Shown in pieces: positions 31,405 to 39,573 of a stretch of 39,573 nucleotides of DNA. A model generated the notes under the pieces. The model worked only from the letters and a program-made list of their open reading frames with translations, searched no databases and had not been told where the DNA came from. The stretch spans positions 1 through 39,573 of IMG/VR virus record IMGVR_UViG_3300023171_000005; one strand, written 5' to 3'. Position numbers and translations under genes: made by a program. Position 1 is the stretch's first letter, and the number at the start of each line of letters is the position of its first letter. This stretch comes from a virus.

Positions 31405-33926
31405 TGGCAGTTGATAAGTTTTTAATTGGTTATAATGATAATAATAGTGGTTCGCAAAGTAATGTGAAACCATGGCTAATAAATGATAATGCTTTCGAAA
31501 AACTCAATGATGTTTATATTCTGAGAGGCAGAGTTAAGAAAAGATTTGGATCTATACTTATGGGTACGGATCATAAACATTCTCGACTAAGATTAATCAC
31601 GAATCCATCTTATACTACAGGTGTATATTCAGGTACAGTACCTGGGACTGTCTTTGGTATAGGTCAAATGTTTTCTGTAAATGATGATGTGTTTACCGTT
31701 TATCAAACAGGAACTCCATCTGCTATGTTAGCAAGTAATGCAGCAACTTCTGGAACTTATAATACATCTACAGGACAATTTACCATTACCGGTGAAGCAG
31801 ATTTACAAGATGTTTATTTTTATCCAGCAACTCCTGTTATGGGTTTGACTCAATATTATATTGAATCTACAAGTAAATATTCTAATTTAGCATTTGATAC
31901 ACAGTTTTCTTATCAATTTGATACAATTTTAGGAGGATGGGATAGAATAACTGCTGGAGATGCAACATGGACAGGAACTGATTATGATTTTTTCTGGACG
32001 GCTGGTTATCAAGCTCCTATTTCTGCACTTAATACTTTATGGGCTACCAATTTTAATATTGCTGATGGTATAAGATATTGGAATAATTCTATTTGGACTA
32101 AACCGGTTATAAATTATACAAAAGGTATAATGGTTGATACTACAGATGGATCTGGTAATGCCGCAGGAGTTGTTCCAGCAGCTTCTGGGTTTATTGGACA
32201 AGTATTTACAATTGGATTAACAACTTTTACTGTTGTAGTTGCAAATGGAGCTTTGTTGCCTGCATCAAATTCGACAAATGGTCCTACTGGAACAGGTACT
32301 TTTAACATAGCAACAGGTGCCTACACTTTTACAGGTGCTTTAAAAGATTCATCGGTATATTACACTGGTCTAAATTATATTCAAACCACTCAAATAATAG
32401 TTCAGTTTAAAAATAGATTAGTGTTTTTAAATACAGTTGAACTGGTTAATAATGTTTCTGAAAATTTCCCTTATAGAGCAAGATATTCAGCTTTGAATGA
32501 TCCTATGGCATCATCTTCTTTTATGTCTGACTTTCCTGGAAATGGTGGTTTTACTGATGCGCCAACTGATGAACCTATTGTTACAGCTCAATTTGTTAAA
32601 GATAGATTGATAGTTTATTTTTCATCATCTTGTTATGAATTAGTTTATACCAATAATCAAATTCAACCTTTTATATGGCAGAAAATTAATAATGAACTTG
32701 GGGCAGTATCAACCTTTTCTGAAATTCCTTTTGATAAAGTCACTTTGGGTATTGATGATAGCGGTATTCATGCATGTAATGGATCTAATGTAGAGCGTAT
32801 AGATAATAAAATTCCACAATTTCCATTTGGAATTAGTGAAGAAAATCATGGACAAGATAGAGTTGCAGGAGTTCGTGATTATTATAATGAAATGGCTTAT
32901 TGGACTGTATCTACTACAAATAGAAATGATAGTTTCTATTTTCCCAATCAAATACTTGTATACAATTATATAAATGAATCATGGGCAACCATTACTGATT
33001 CATTTACCACATTTGGGTACTTTTTTCTAACTCCACAAACTACTGGTTTAACATGGGGCGAAACTACAACTGCGTGGGGAGTAAATGGTAATATGTGGAA
33101 TTCAAGCTCAAGTACTTTTAATAATACAACTGTCAAAAGTGTTATAGCAGGTAACCAAGAAGGTTTTATTCAAATATTACAACCTGATACTTTTAATAAT
33201 GCTCCAAGTTTACAAGTTACTAATTTTGATACATCAACTATGACAGTAACTTGTATTAATCATAATCTTCAACTTAACCAATTTATTCTTTTGCGTAATA
33301 TGAATGGTTTAACATTTACTGACTCTCAAGGTAATGTTATGCCTGAATTAATGTGTAGAGTTAATTCAGATACTATCAATAATGCCACTCCTAATACATT
33401 TACTGTTTCATCGTTAGATAATTTATCAAATCCTATTGTTGTAACTGGAACTTATCGTGGTGATGGAGTTATTTCATTAGTAAGTAATATTAATATTCTT
33501 AGTAAGCAATATAATTTTTATACCCAAGCTGATCGTAATATGTATCTTTCAAGAGTTGATTTTCTTGTTGATAAAACAGAAAATGGTGCTGTAACTGCTG
33601 ATTATTTAATTTCTTCAACTAATTTGTCATTAGTGAGTGAAGGATTAGGTAATATAGCATCTCCTGGACCATTACCTGGTAATAGTACTTTAGAAACTAG
33701 TCCATATGAGTTGATGCCTTTTGAAAGATTTCAATCAAGGCTATGGCATCCAGTATATATGTGGGGTGAAGGTGAATGCGTTCAATTACAATTATTTATG
33801 TCACCAAGTCAAATGTTTGGTTATAAAGTAAATGATGATCAAACAATAAGTTATATAGCTTTAAATGATTTCGAACTTCACGCTATGGTATTTTATGTAA
33901 CACCAACAACTTCTCGTATGACATAA
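31404..33926 (+). CDS. Tail nozzle/stabilisation-like protein
   Basis: An 840-residue virion protein. YFSSSCYELVYTNNQIQPF, KINNELGAVSTFSEIPFDKV and GIHACNGSNVERIDNKIPQF fit the beta-propeller nozzle of podovirus tails (T7 gp12 or P22 gp10 type), and FPNQILVYNYINESWATI is typical of the same proteins. The C-terminal part includes a further beta domain and ends MVFYVTPTTSRMT. The ATG overlaps the stop of fibre paralogue 3. It closes the tail below the adaptor. Confidence 0.7.
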   Translation: MAVDKFLIGYNDNNSGSQSNVKPWLINDNAFEKLNDVYILRGRVKKRFGSILMGTDHKHSRLRLITNPSYTTGVYSGTVPGTVFGIGQMFSVNDDVFTVYQTGTPSAMLASNAATSGTYNTSTGQFTITGEADLQDVYFYPATPVMGLTQYYIESTSKYSNLAFDTQFSYQFDTILGGWDRITAGDATWTGTDYDFFWTAGYQAPISALNTLWATNFNIADGIRYWNNSIWTKPVINYTKGIMVDTTDGSGNAAGVVPAASGFIGQVFTIGLTTFTVVVANGALLPASNSTNGPTGTGTFNIATGAYTFTGALKDSSVYYTGLNYIQTTQIIVQFKNRLVFLNTVELVNNVSENFPYRARYSALNDPMASSSFMSDFPGNGGFTDAPTDEPIVTAQFVKDRLIVYFSSSCYELVYTNNQIQPFIWQKINNELGAVSTFSEIPFDKVTLGIDDSGIHACNGSNVERIDNKIPQFPFGISEENHGQDRVAGVRDYYNEMAYWTVSTTNRNDSFYFPNQILVYNYINESWATITDSFTTFGYFFLTPQTTGLTWGETTTAWGVNGNMWNSSSSTFNNTTVKSVIAGNQEGFIQILQPDTFNNAPSLQVTNFDTSTMTVTCINHNLQLNQFILLRNMNGLTFTDSQGNVMPELMCRVNSDTINNATPNTFTVSSLDNLSNPIVVTGTYRGDGVISLVSNINILSKQYNFYTQADRNMYLSRVDFLVDKTENGAVTADYLISSTNLSLVSEGLGNIASPGPLPGNSTLETSPYELMPFERFQSRLWHPVYMWGEGECVQLQLFMSPSQMFGYKVNDDQTISYIALNDFELHAMVFYVTPTTSRMT

Positions 33927-33930
33927 AAAA

Positions 33931-33959
33931 GACTGCGTACATGAGGTATATACGCAGTC
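33931..33959. terminator. 9-bp hairpin after the nozzle-like gene
   Basis: GACTGCGTA (33931-33939) and TACGCAGTC (33951-33959) pair around an 11-base loop. A run of A bases before it (T on the minus strand) means it could stop leftward transcription; on the plus strand it is a weaker candidate and may be a processing hairpin. Confidence 0.55.
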
Positions 33960-33978
33960 AAAAAAGGAGAGTAATCAA

Positions 33979-34020
33979 ATGAAGAAAAGTAATAAAATCT
34001 TTACTCATAGACGACCTTAA
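33979..34020 (+). CDS. 13-residue micro-ORF
   Basis: A strong AAAGGAGAG precedes an ATG that opens 13 codons (KKSNKIFTHRRP). The next gene starts 48 bases later. It may be a leader peptide. Evidence is only the ribosome site. Confidence 0.35.
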   Translation: MKKSNKIFTHRRP

Positions 34021-34068
34021 TCATATTACTAAAAATTAAATGTAATCCGCAAGTTTTAAGGTCATAAA

Positions 34069-34608
34069 ATGTCATCAAACTTACAAAGTAATACTGGTCT
34101 ATTTATTCCAACTACTAACATCTATGAAATAGAAGATATACAATCAAGAGGTCTTGATAAGGAATTGATTCGTAATATCTTAATACATTTATATCAAGAT
34201 ATGAATAACGTTGCTTTAGCATTAAATTTGAAGGATAGTGCTTATTATTTTGATCAAGAGTTTATGAATGGCCAAGTTTTATTTCCAAATCCAGGAGTTA
34301 AAAATAATAATCCTGCAGGAAGACAAATATTCAGAACTGTTATAGATTTTGGTGCACTTCCTAATACTGGTATAAAATCATATCCACACAATATTGAAAT
34401 AACTAATTCAACGACATTTACCCGTATTTATGCATGTGCATCTGATCCTATAGGATTTTCATACTTAGCAATTCCTTATTGTTCAGCAACTTCTATTGCG
34501 GATAATATAGAAATATCTGTAGACTCAGTTTATGTAAATATAACTACAGGTATAGATCAATCTGCATACACAACGACCTATGTTATACTTGAATATGTAA
34601 AAGAATAA
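34069..34608 (+). CDS. Virion protein of unknown function
   Basis: A 179-residue protein. Residues 1-60 include NTGLFIPTTNIYEIEDIQSR and ELIRNILIHLYQDMNNVALA, followed by a beta-rich part (FRTVIDFGALPNTGIKSYPH...). This plan is common beside the internal virion genes of small podoviruses. TTTAAGG is a weak ribosome site. Its exact role is not visible. Confidence 0.5.
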   Translation: MSSNLQSNTGLFIPTTNIYEIEDIQSRGLDKELIRNILIHLYQDMNNVALALNLKDSAYYFDQEFMNGQVLFPNPGVKNNNPAGRQIFRTVIDFGALPNTGIKSYPHNIEITNSTTFTRIYACASDPIGFSYLAIPYCSATSIADNIEISVDSVYVNITTGIDQSAYTTTYVILEYVKE

Positions 34609-34621
34609 TTTAAGGAAAAGT

Positions 34622-35440
34622 ATGGCAAATTCAGTTAAAAAACAACTCAAGTCTGCTAGAAGACAAGAAAAAAGTTTTGATAAACAACAAGAAGTAAAAA
34701 ATATTCAAGATAGAATCAAAGCTCAAAAATCAGGAACACCTATTCCTCAAGGAGCTCAAAAGAAAGCTGGATGGTTTAATTCTACAGATCCTCAAGCTAT
34801 ATCAACAAAGACAATGACGCCTGAGCAAGAGCAGTTGGTAACGCAATTATCTTCTTTAATACCTAATGGTTTAAAAAATCTTAATCTACCAGGTGGTCAA
34901 TCTAACTTTCAACCTATAGCTGATGAAGCTCGTAGAAATTTTTCTCAAAATACTATACCGACTTTAGCAGAAAGATTTGCTGGTCTTGGTAGAAATTCAA
35001 GTGGATTACAACAGAGTTTAGGTGGTGCTGGAGCGCAATTTGAAAGTCAGTTAGCAGCTTTACAAGCTCAACATGGTTTACAGGAGCAAGGTTTGCAATC
35101 AAATAATTTATTTAATTCGTTGAGGGCGTCTTTGTCACCTCAGTTTGATTATTATGCTCAACCAGGACAAAAATCATTTGCAAGAAATACATTCGATACT
35201 TTATTGCCTATTGCTGGAGAAGCAGCAGCTGGATATTTAAAAGGTGGACCTGTGGGAGCAGCAGCTGGTGGTATTAAAGGTTTGGCAGATTCACAAAATA
35301 ATCAGGCAAATGGAACTGGTGCAGGACAAAATTCATTTGGTTTTCAAGGTGTAAAACAACCTAATTGGGCTCAATATGGTAATGGTGCTCAAAATATGGG
35401 TTACCAAGATATTTTAAGTTCTATTAAACCACAATTCTAA
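34622..35440 (+). CDS. Internal virion protein, small
   Basis: A 272-residue protein with a basic helical N-terminus (SVKKQLKSARRQEKSFDKQQ), a central PTLAERFAGLGRNSSGLQ and a Gly/Ala-rich membrane-like stretch (AAAGYLKGGPVGAAAGGI). Proteins of this plan are usually ejected or packed with the DNA. AGGAAAAG precedes the ATG. It is directly followed by the large internal protein. Confidence 0.6.
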   Translation: MANSVKKQLKSARRQEKSFDKQQEVKNIQDRIKAQKSGTPIPQGAQKKAGWFNSTDPQAISTKTMTPEQEQLVTQLSSLIPNGLKNLNLPGGQSNFQPIADEARRNFSQNTIPTLAERFAGLGRNSSGLQQSLGGAGAQFESQLAALQAQHGLQEQGLQSNNLFNSLRASLSPQFDYYAQPGQKSFARNTFDTLLPIAGEAAAGYLKGGPVGAAAGGIKGLADSQNNQANGTGAGQNSFGFQGVKQPNWAQYGNGAQNMGYQDILSSIKPQF

Positions 35441-35451
35441 AAGGATATATT

Positions 35452-37716
35452 ATGGCATTCTTAGGTGGTTCATTTGAACCTGTAGAACCAATAGGCAATA
35501 CAATTAATAAAACTTTAGGTCAAACATTACAAAGTTTAGCTCAACACAAGTTGAATCAAAGACATTCTCAAGAATTAGAAAAACTTGGATTTCCAAAAGA
35601 ATTAGCTGCTATTTATCATAAACTTGATCCAAAAGTTCAAGAAGGAATTTTTAAGCAAGTCGATTTATCAAGAATTGGTCAACTTCAAGGTCAGTCTCAA
35701 CAAAATCAGATGCAACAAGTTCAACCACAACCGACTTTTACTCCAGAACAGGTTGATTATATTAAATCTATTCCAGATGCAAATGAAAGACAAAGAGTTG
35801 CCCGTCAATTTCAAGTACAAAATTATCAACAACAAGATCAACAACAGTTTAACCCTCAACAACAAGTAACGCCTAATCAACAAATTGGACAAATTGCAGG
35901 ACAACAACAAATTGCTCAACAATTATCACAACAACAGAATCCTAATTCAATATTTCAACAACAAAGTAATTCCAAAAATGATCTTATATCTAAAGAAGAT
36001 ATTGCATCACAAACTCGTAGAAAGATTGTTGCTGAAAAGTATTACGAAGAAAAACTTAATCAAGGCGAAGAGGCTGAGAGAAAATTATCTATATTAAACA
36101 AGATGGAACAATTAGTACCAAAAGTAAGTGGTGGTACTAGATCTAATTTGGCTTCTTTAACTGGAACTCGTGCTTTAATAACAAGTCCTGAAACATCTGA
36201 ATTTGATAAGCTTTCAGCTGATTTATTACCTCAAGGATTAACTCAAGAACAATTGAGGTCTGAGCGTCTTAAATTTCCTCATGCAGGACTACCAGCTAAA
36301 GCAAATGAAAAATTAATTAAAGAATTAAAAAATAAATATATTAGAGATATTGGTGAATCTAAAACTGCTGAATCCATAATTGAAGCTAATGGTGGTCAAA
36401 TTCCTAATGATTTTAGAAAACAACTTCATTATGCAAATAAATCTGAAATTGAATTTGAACCAAAAAAAAAAGAAGTTAATAAAAATTTAGAATTAGAACT
36501 ATCTAAAAAAGAAAAACCTGAAGACCAAGAAGAAGGGTTTTTATCTTCTGTTTTAAGAAATGTTATTGGTGCTGGAGCTAATGCAATATCTTCTCTAGCT
36601 CATCTACCTTCTTTGCCTGAAAATTTAGCAAAACATGCAGAAAGAACTCGTAACAATATGGTTCGGAATGCATTAAAACCTGGTAATGAAGCTAATCTTT
36701 ATGGTTCTGACCCTGAAAAAACAAAAAAAGCTCTTGAAAAACTTGAAGATAACCCAATTAAAGGTGTTGTAACTCCAGTTATAGAAAAAGCTCATGATAT
36801 AGCTAAATCAGCTTTTCCAAAAGGTTATTTGCAACCTAAAAATGAAAGTGAAGAAGTTTTTCAAGATTATGCTGCAATGATACCTTTGTTTATTTTGAGT
36901 GGTGGATCAGCAAATATAAAAGATATAGCAGGATTTATTGGAAGAACTGCTGTTGGTAGAGAAGTAGGAAATCAAGTAAAAGAATCAGGTGGTGGTGAAA
37001 TTGGTAGAATAACTTCTGAGATTGCTATTCCTGCATTATTGTCGGCAATGAATCCTTACAGAGTTGCTCGTGAATTTAAAGGTATTCAAAATAAAGATTA
37101 TAATGAAACCCTACCAAAAGTTGCAGGAAATCAATTCGTTAATGCTAAACCTTTAGAAGACGCATTAGAAGAAGCTTCACAAATAGGCAGAAGAAGCGCT
37201 GGTAGAAAAAGGCATTTAGATAATATTAATGATTGGTCTAAAGAAATATCAAATGGAGATTTGCCTTTAAGTCGTTTGCAACCACTTAAAAAAGAAGTTA
37301 ATAAACTTGCATATCAACAAAATAATGAAGCTTATAAACCAATAGCAGTAGCATTAAAGAAGATGGGCGAAAATACATTAAAAACTCATCCAGAATATGG
37401 AAATGCTTTACATAGAGCTGATTCTATTCATCAAATTTATGCTAATGCAGAGGATATGAAAGATTTTATTAAAGATAGTACTAGAAGTATTCCTGTAAAA
37501 AAAGCATATCTTATTAAAAAAGGTATCGATTTACTTTTACATAATCCAGCTGTTGAAGGAGCTAAGACATTAGTTAAACTGGGAGTTAAATTCCCCAAAG
37601 AAACTACTGATTATGCATTGAAATCTTTTGTAGCTGCTACTAAAAAACAAACTCCAGCTTTCTTAAAAGAGGTTGAAAAGTTGGGTAGGTTGGTTGAGGA
37701 AGTAGAAAAAGAATAA
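35452..37716 (+). CDS. Large internal virion (ejection-type) protein
   Basis: A 754-residue protein. Residues about 75-180 are very Gln-rich (QQNQMQQVQPQ, QQQFNPQQQVTPN). A helix-rich middle follows, then SSVLRNVIGAGANAISSLAH and YAAMIPLFILSGGSANIKDIAG, which could cross a membrane. The C-terminal half is helical. This fits a protein ejected into the host to form or open a channel. It is the last rightward gene. No transglycosylase motif was seen. Confidence 0.65.
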   Translation: MAFLGGSFEPVEPIGNTINKTLGQTLQSLAQHKLNQRHSQELEKLGFPKELAAIYHKLDPKVQEGIFKQVDLSRIGQLQGQSQQNQMQQVQPQPTFTPEQVDYIKSIPDANERQRVARQFQVQNYQQQDQQQFNPQQQVTPNQQIGQIAGQQQIAQQLSQQQNPNSIFQQQSNSKNDLISKEDIASQTRRKIVAEKYYEEKLNQGEEAERKLSILNKMEQLVPKVSGGTRSNLASLTGTRALITSPETSEFDKLSADLLPQGLTQEQLRSERLKFPHAGLPAKANEKLIKELKNKYIRDIGESKTAESIIEANGGQIPNDFRKQLHYANKSEIEFEPKKKEVNKNLELELSKKEKPEDQEEGFLSSVLRNVIGAGANAISSLAHLPSLPENLAKHAERTRNNMVRNALKPGNEANLYGSDPEKTKKALEKLEDNPIKGVVTPVIEKAHDIAKSAFPKGYLQPKNESEEVFQDYAAMIPLFILSGGSANIKDIAGFIGRTAVGREVGNQVKESGGGEIGRITSEIAIPALLSAMNPYRVAREFKGIQNKDYNETLPKVAGNQFVNAKPLEDALEEASQIGRRSAGRKRHLDNINDWSKEISNGDLPLSRLQPLKKEVNKLAYQQNNEAYKPIAVALKKMGENTLKTHPEYGNALHRADSIHQIYANAEDMKDFIKDSTRSIPVKKAYLIKKGIDLLLHNPAVEGAKTLVKLGVKFPKETTDYALKSFVAATKKQTPAFLKEVEKLGRLVEEVEKE

Positions 37717-37720
37717 ATAT

Positions 37721-37744
37721 AATGGGGGCCATATGGCCCCCATT
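37721..37744. terminator. Perfect bidirectional terminator
   Basis: AATGGGGGCCAT followed by its reverse complement makes a perfect 24-base palindrome. It separates the convergent late rightward genes and the leftward fibre/membrane block. CTTTT follows on the plus strand. Confidence 0.85.
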
Positions 37745-37747
37745 CTT

Positions 37748-37930
37748 TTACTTCTTTTCTTCGTTATCTAAATCAAAAATTGGTTCTAAATCAACGCCAA
37801 TTGTTGCTTCAACAACTTTTTCTATGGTACTTTCTGCTTTTTCTCCAACAACTTCACCAAAGTATAATTTCATACCAAATCCAACAATAAGACCTATAAC
37901 GACAATTATACCAGTTATAAAACTACTCAT
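37748..37930 (-). CDS. Small single-membrane-span protein
   Basis: A 60-residue protein. A hydrophobic segment (SSFITGIIVVIGLIVGFGM) is followed by an acidic helix (EKAESTIEKVVEAT) and an acidic tail. AAGGGGATAG lies before the ATG, and the gene ends the leftward block. The topology fits a holin-like or pinholin-like protein, or an exclusion protein. Not diagnostic. Confidence 0.55.
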   Translation of the reverse strand: MSSFITGIIVVIGLIVGFGMKLYFGEVVGEKAESTIEKVVEATIGVDLEPIFDLDNEEKK

Positions 37931-37931
37931 A

Positions 37932-38405
37932 CTATCCCCTTGGTTTACGGTTTATTGAATTGAACAAATCTGCTGATTCTAATATCTCTTTATTATGTTG
38001 ATTACTAAAATTAAATGGAGAATTACCCCATTTGTTTTTTTTATTAATATCTGCATCATGTTCACATAATAGCATCATGACATCTTGATTGTTTTTAGCA
38101 GTTGCAAGAAATAAAGGTGTATCTCCAAGAGCATTTGGTATATCAACAGAAACATTATTTTCAAGCATCAACTTTACAATGCTTTTACGATTGTAGTAAG
38201 CAGCATAATGAAGTGGTGTATTACCATGAGCATCTTGATGGTTAATTGATGACGTGTCTTCACTAAGAAGCTTTGTCAGTTCTTCGATATTATTATGATA
38301 TGTCAGATAATGAATGTGTTTAATATTATGTTTATTTTTTAATTCTTCAAATGATGAACCATGTAAAGAAACAGCAATAAAAGTTAAAAAAAATATAAAT
38401 ATCAC
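37932..38405 (-). CDS. Exported ankyrin-repeat protein
   Basis: A 157-residue protein. The N-terminus (IFIFFLTFIAVSLHG) is a signal sequence. Three ankyrin repeats follow, with HGNTPLHYAAYYNRKSIVKL, LGDTPLFLATAKNNQDVMML and WGNSPFNFSNQHNKEI. Ankyrin repeats bind proteins. Phages of bacteria living in eukaryotic cells sometimes carry ankyrin genes (for example in Wolbachia phages), so a role in an animal- or protist-associated host is possible; this is inference. It is packed between small membrane-protein genes. Confidence 0.75.
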   Translation of the reverse strand: MIFIFFLTFIAVSLHGSSFEELKNKHNIKHIHYLTYHNNIEELTKLLSEDTSSINHQDAHGNTPLHYAAYYNRKSIVKLMLENNVSVDIPNALGDTPLFLATAKNNQDVMMLLCEHDADINKKNKWGNSPFNFSNQHNKEILESADLFNSINRKPRG

Positions 38406-38407
38406 GA

Positions 38408-38680
38408 TTAATCCTTTGGTTCATGATTATGACTTTGTATATGTATCTTAATATCTATTTCGGTATCAGTATCACTATCATATTGTTCCATATGATGTTT
38501 AACTGCATCTTTGATAATTGCATCTAATACAGGAGAAGATGGGGGAGTAGGTGGAACTTGTTGTTCTATAAAAATTTGATGCTCTGGTCGGTTTCTTGTT
38601 TCTTGATAACATTTGTAGCCTGCACCTGTTATAGCCCCAACTCCTGTTACAACTGCAACGACAATAGCTACTGTTTCCAT
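38408..38680 (-). CDS. Small membrane protein with a tail shared with the 19-residue ORF
   Basis: A 90-residue protein. A hydrophobic Gly/Ala segment (IVVAVVTGVGAITGAGY) is followed by a proline-rich part (PPTPPSSP) and a C-terminus with SDTDTEIDIKIHIQSHN. The same phrase appears in the micro-ORF at 1-60. A perfect AGGAGG lies before the ATG at 38680. It may be a lysis accessory or a membrane anchor; topology only. Confidence 0.55.
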   Translation of the reverse strand: METVAIVVAVVTGVGAITGAGYKCYQETRNRPEHQIFIEQQVPPTPPSSPVLDAIIKDAVKHHMEQYDSDTDTEIDIKIHIQSHNHEPKD

Positions 38681-38699
38681 CAAATACCTCCTTAATTAA

Positions 38700-38719
38700 A
38701 GGGGATGTAAAAATCCCCT
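38700..38719 (-). terminator. Hairpin between fibre gene and membrane protein gene
   Basis: AGGGGAT and ATCCCCT pair (seven bp) around a six-base loop, followed on the minus strand by TTTAATT. It could end transcripts from the fibre gene at 38731. Confidence 0.55.
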
Positions 38720-38730
38720 ATTATGACATA

Positions 38731-39411
38731 TTACATAGGACAGGATTGAACAGTAATACTTCCAATAGTAATGGTACCAGTAGTATTAATAACTAAATAA
38801 TACTGATTTGGTACCATTGCACTGAAATTAGTAACTAAAACAGCTGCAGTTGTAAATGTAGATACAACTGTATTATCTGTAGGCGCAGTTTCAGAACCAA
38901 CACCAAGAGTAATAGTAGCACCGGTAGCTGCAGTAATATTTACACAGATATTACATAGCAAATTATTTCCGGATGTATTTTGAACAGAGGTTCCAGCAGT
39001 TAAAGATGTTACAAATGCGCCAGTTGCTACGGATGAATTTACAGGTTTAGTTGTTACTTGACCTATAAGCTGAATTAATCCAAAGTTATTTGGTATTAAA
39101 GCAACTCCATTATTACCACCATAAATATACGTATAAGAATTAGAAGTATCCGATTCAGCACCTATTGCTATGTTTTCTCCACCCAAAGTACCAATATTTA
39201 CTCCAAAGGACCCAAATAAATCAACATCCTTTCCACCATCTATAAAAATTCTTTTTCCAGAAAGATTATTGCCTATAGAAACAAATTCACCATAATCATT
39301 TGAAGTAGCAATATTTATTGCTGAACTAAGTGTTGCATTATCAGATCCAATAACTTGTAAACTGATTTTATTACCATCGCCTCTACATAAGCTATTTGTT
39401 AAAGTTGCCAT
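38731..39411 (-). CDS. Fibre paralogue with a different middle
   Basis: A 226-residue protein starting MATLTNSLC and ending QSCPM. The last hundred residues (SSVATGAFVTSLTAGTSVQN...) match the C-terminal domains of the fibres at 92 and 1778. The middle (YTYIYGGNNGVALIPNNFG) is different. AGGATAAG lies before the ATG. The gene lies across the circle junction from the other fibres, in the same leftward block. Confidence 0.7.
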   Translation of the reverse strand: MATLTNSLCRGDGNKISLQVIGSDNATLSSAINIATSNDYGEFVSIGNNLSGKRIFIDGGKDVDLFGSFGVNIGTLGGENIAIGAESDTSNSYTYIYGGNNGVALIPNNFGLIQLIGQVTTKPVNSSVATGAFVTSLTAGTSVQNTSGNNLLCNICVNITAATGATITLGVGSETAPTDNTVVSTFTTAAVLVTNFSAMVPNQYYLVINTTGTITIGSITVQSCPM

Positions 39412-39446
39412 TACTTATCCTAAAATATGTTAAAATTATCAATACA

Positions 39447-39506
39447 CTAATTGAAATCATGTAATATATGAATATCTATTTCAGTATCCGTTTTCTGCTC
39501 TGTCAT
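39447..39506 (-). CDS. Second copy of the 19-residue micro-ORF
   Basis: This is the repeat copy of the ORF at 1-60, present because the ends overlap. It is the same gene on the circle, not an additional one. Confidence 0.45.
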   Translation of the reverse strand: MTEQKTDTEIDIHILHDFN

Positions 39507-39573
39507 TATAAACTCCTAATACACTCCTATAAATATATTACATTGCACATGATTGAACATTAATAGAAGCAAC
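39447..39573. repeat. Terminal direct repeat, right copy
   Basis: Identical to bases 1-127. The overlap fits a circular contig or a permuted genome. Confidence 0.95.

Overview
This window is the complete genome of a small tailed phage. Its last 127 bases (39447-39573) repeat its first 127, so it is a circle of about 39,446 bp, or a circularly permuted genome, opened at an arbitrary point. The DNA is AT-rich and genes are packed tightly, mostly behind Shine-Dalgarno sites. A podovirus-type virion is inferred: portal, scaffold-like protein, HK97-unlike coat of the N4-gp56 type, an adaptor/nozzle-like pair and large Gln-rich internal proteins are present, but no tape measure or sheath is visible. 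No integrase or tRNA was seen. The host is unknown. An M15-type endolysin, secreted small proteins and AT-rich DNA fit a Gram-negative, possibly intracellular, host, but this is inference.

Layout. (1) 4556 down to 1, continuing around the circle to 39411-37748, is one minus-strand block of fibre-like virion proteins, followed by small membrane and ankyrin-repeat proteins. It ends at a perfect palindromic terminator (37721). (2) 4677-5157 (+) encodes a ribbon-helix-helix protein and an HU/IHF-like protein. (3) 9437 down to 5259 (-) is an early block driven by a strong promoter at 9479-9507. It holds zinc-ribbon proteins, a full-length ComM/YifB AAA+ ATPase and an ERF single-strand annealing protein. 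(4) 9550-12451 (+) starts from an overlapping, oppositely directed promoter and carries HTH regulators, a degenerate primase-zinc-finger-like protein, a replication-type HTH protein and a RusA resolvase. (5) 12469-37716 (+) is the late region: terminase, portal, scaffold-like protein, endolysin, GroES/GroEL, coat, head-tail and fibre proteins, and internal proteins.

The most notable point is that both the portal and the major capsid gene are split by short, ORF-less, mutually homologous group I introns (18532-18746 and 25587-25792). In each, a P1 helix with the diagnostic U-G pair, P7 and a GAAA-capped P8 can be drawn. Removing them restores continuous portal and coat reading frames.

Other points of interest are: a recombination set of ERF, ComM and RusA that could anneal, branch-migrate and resolve DNA; a phage chaperonin operon behind a promoter followed by a terminator-like leader hairpin; a gene cassette behind terL flanked by a recoded copy of the terL 3' end; a second cassette flanked by 28-bp direct repeats; a fibre gene made by inserting a seven-repeat propeller-like module into a smaller paralogue; three tandem fibre paralogues; and several very small ORFs that overlap the start of the next gene.
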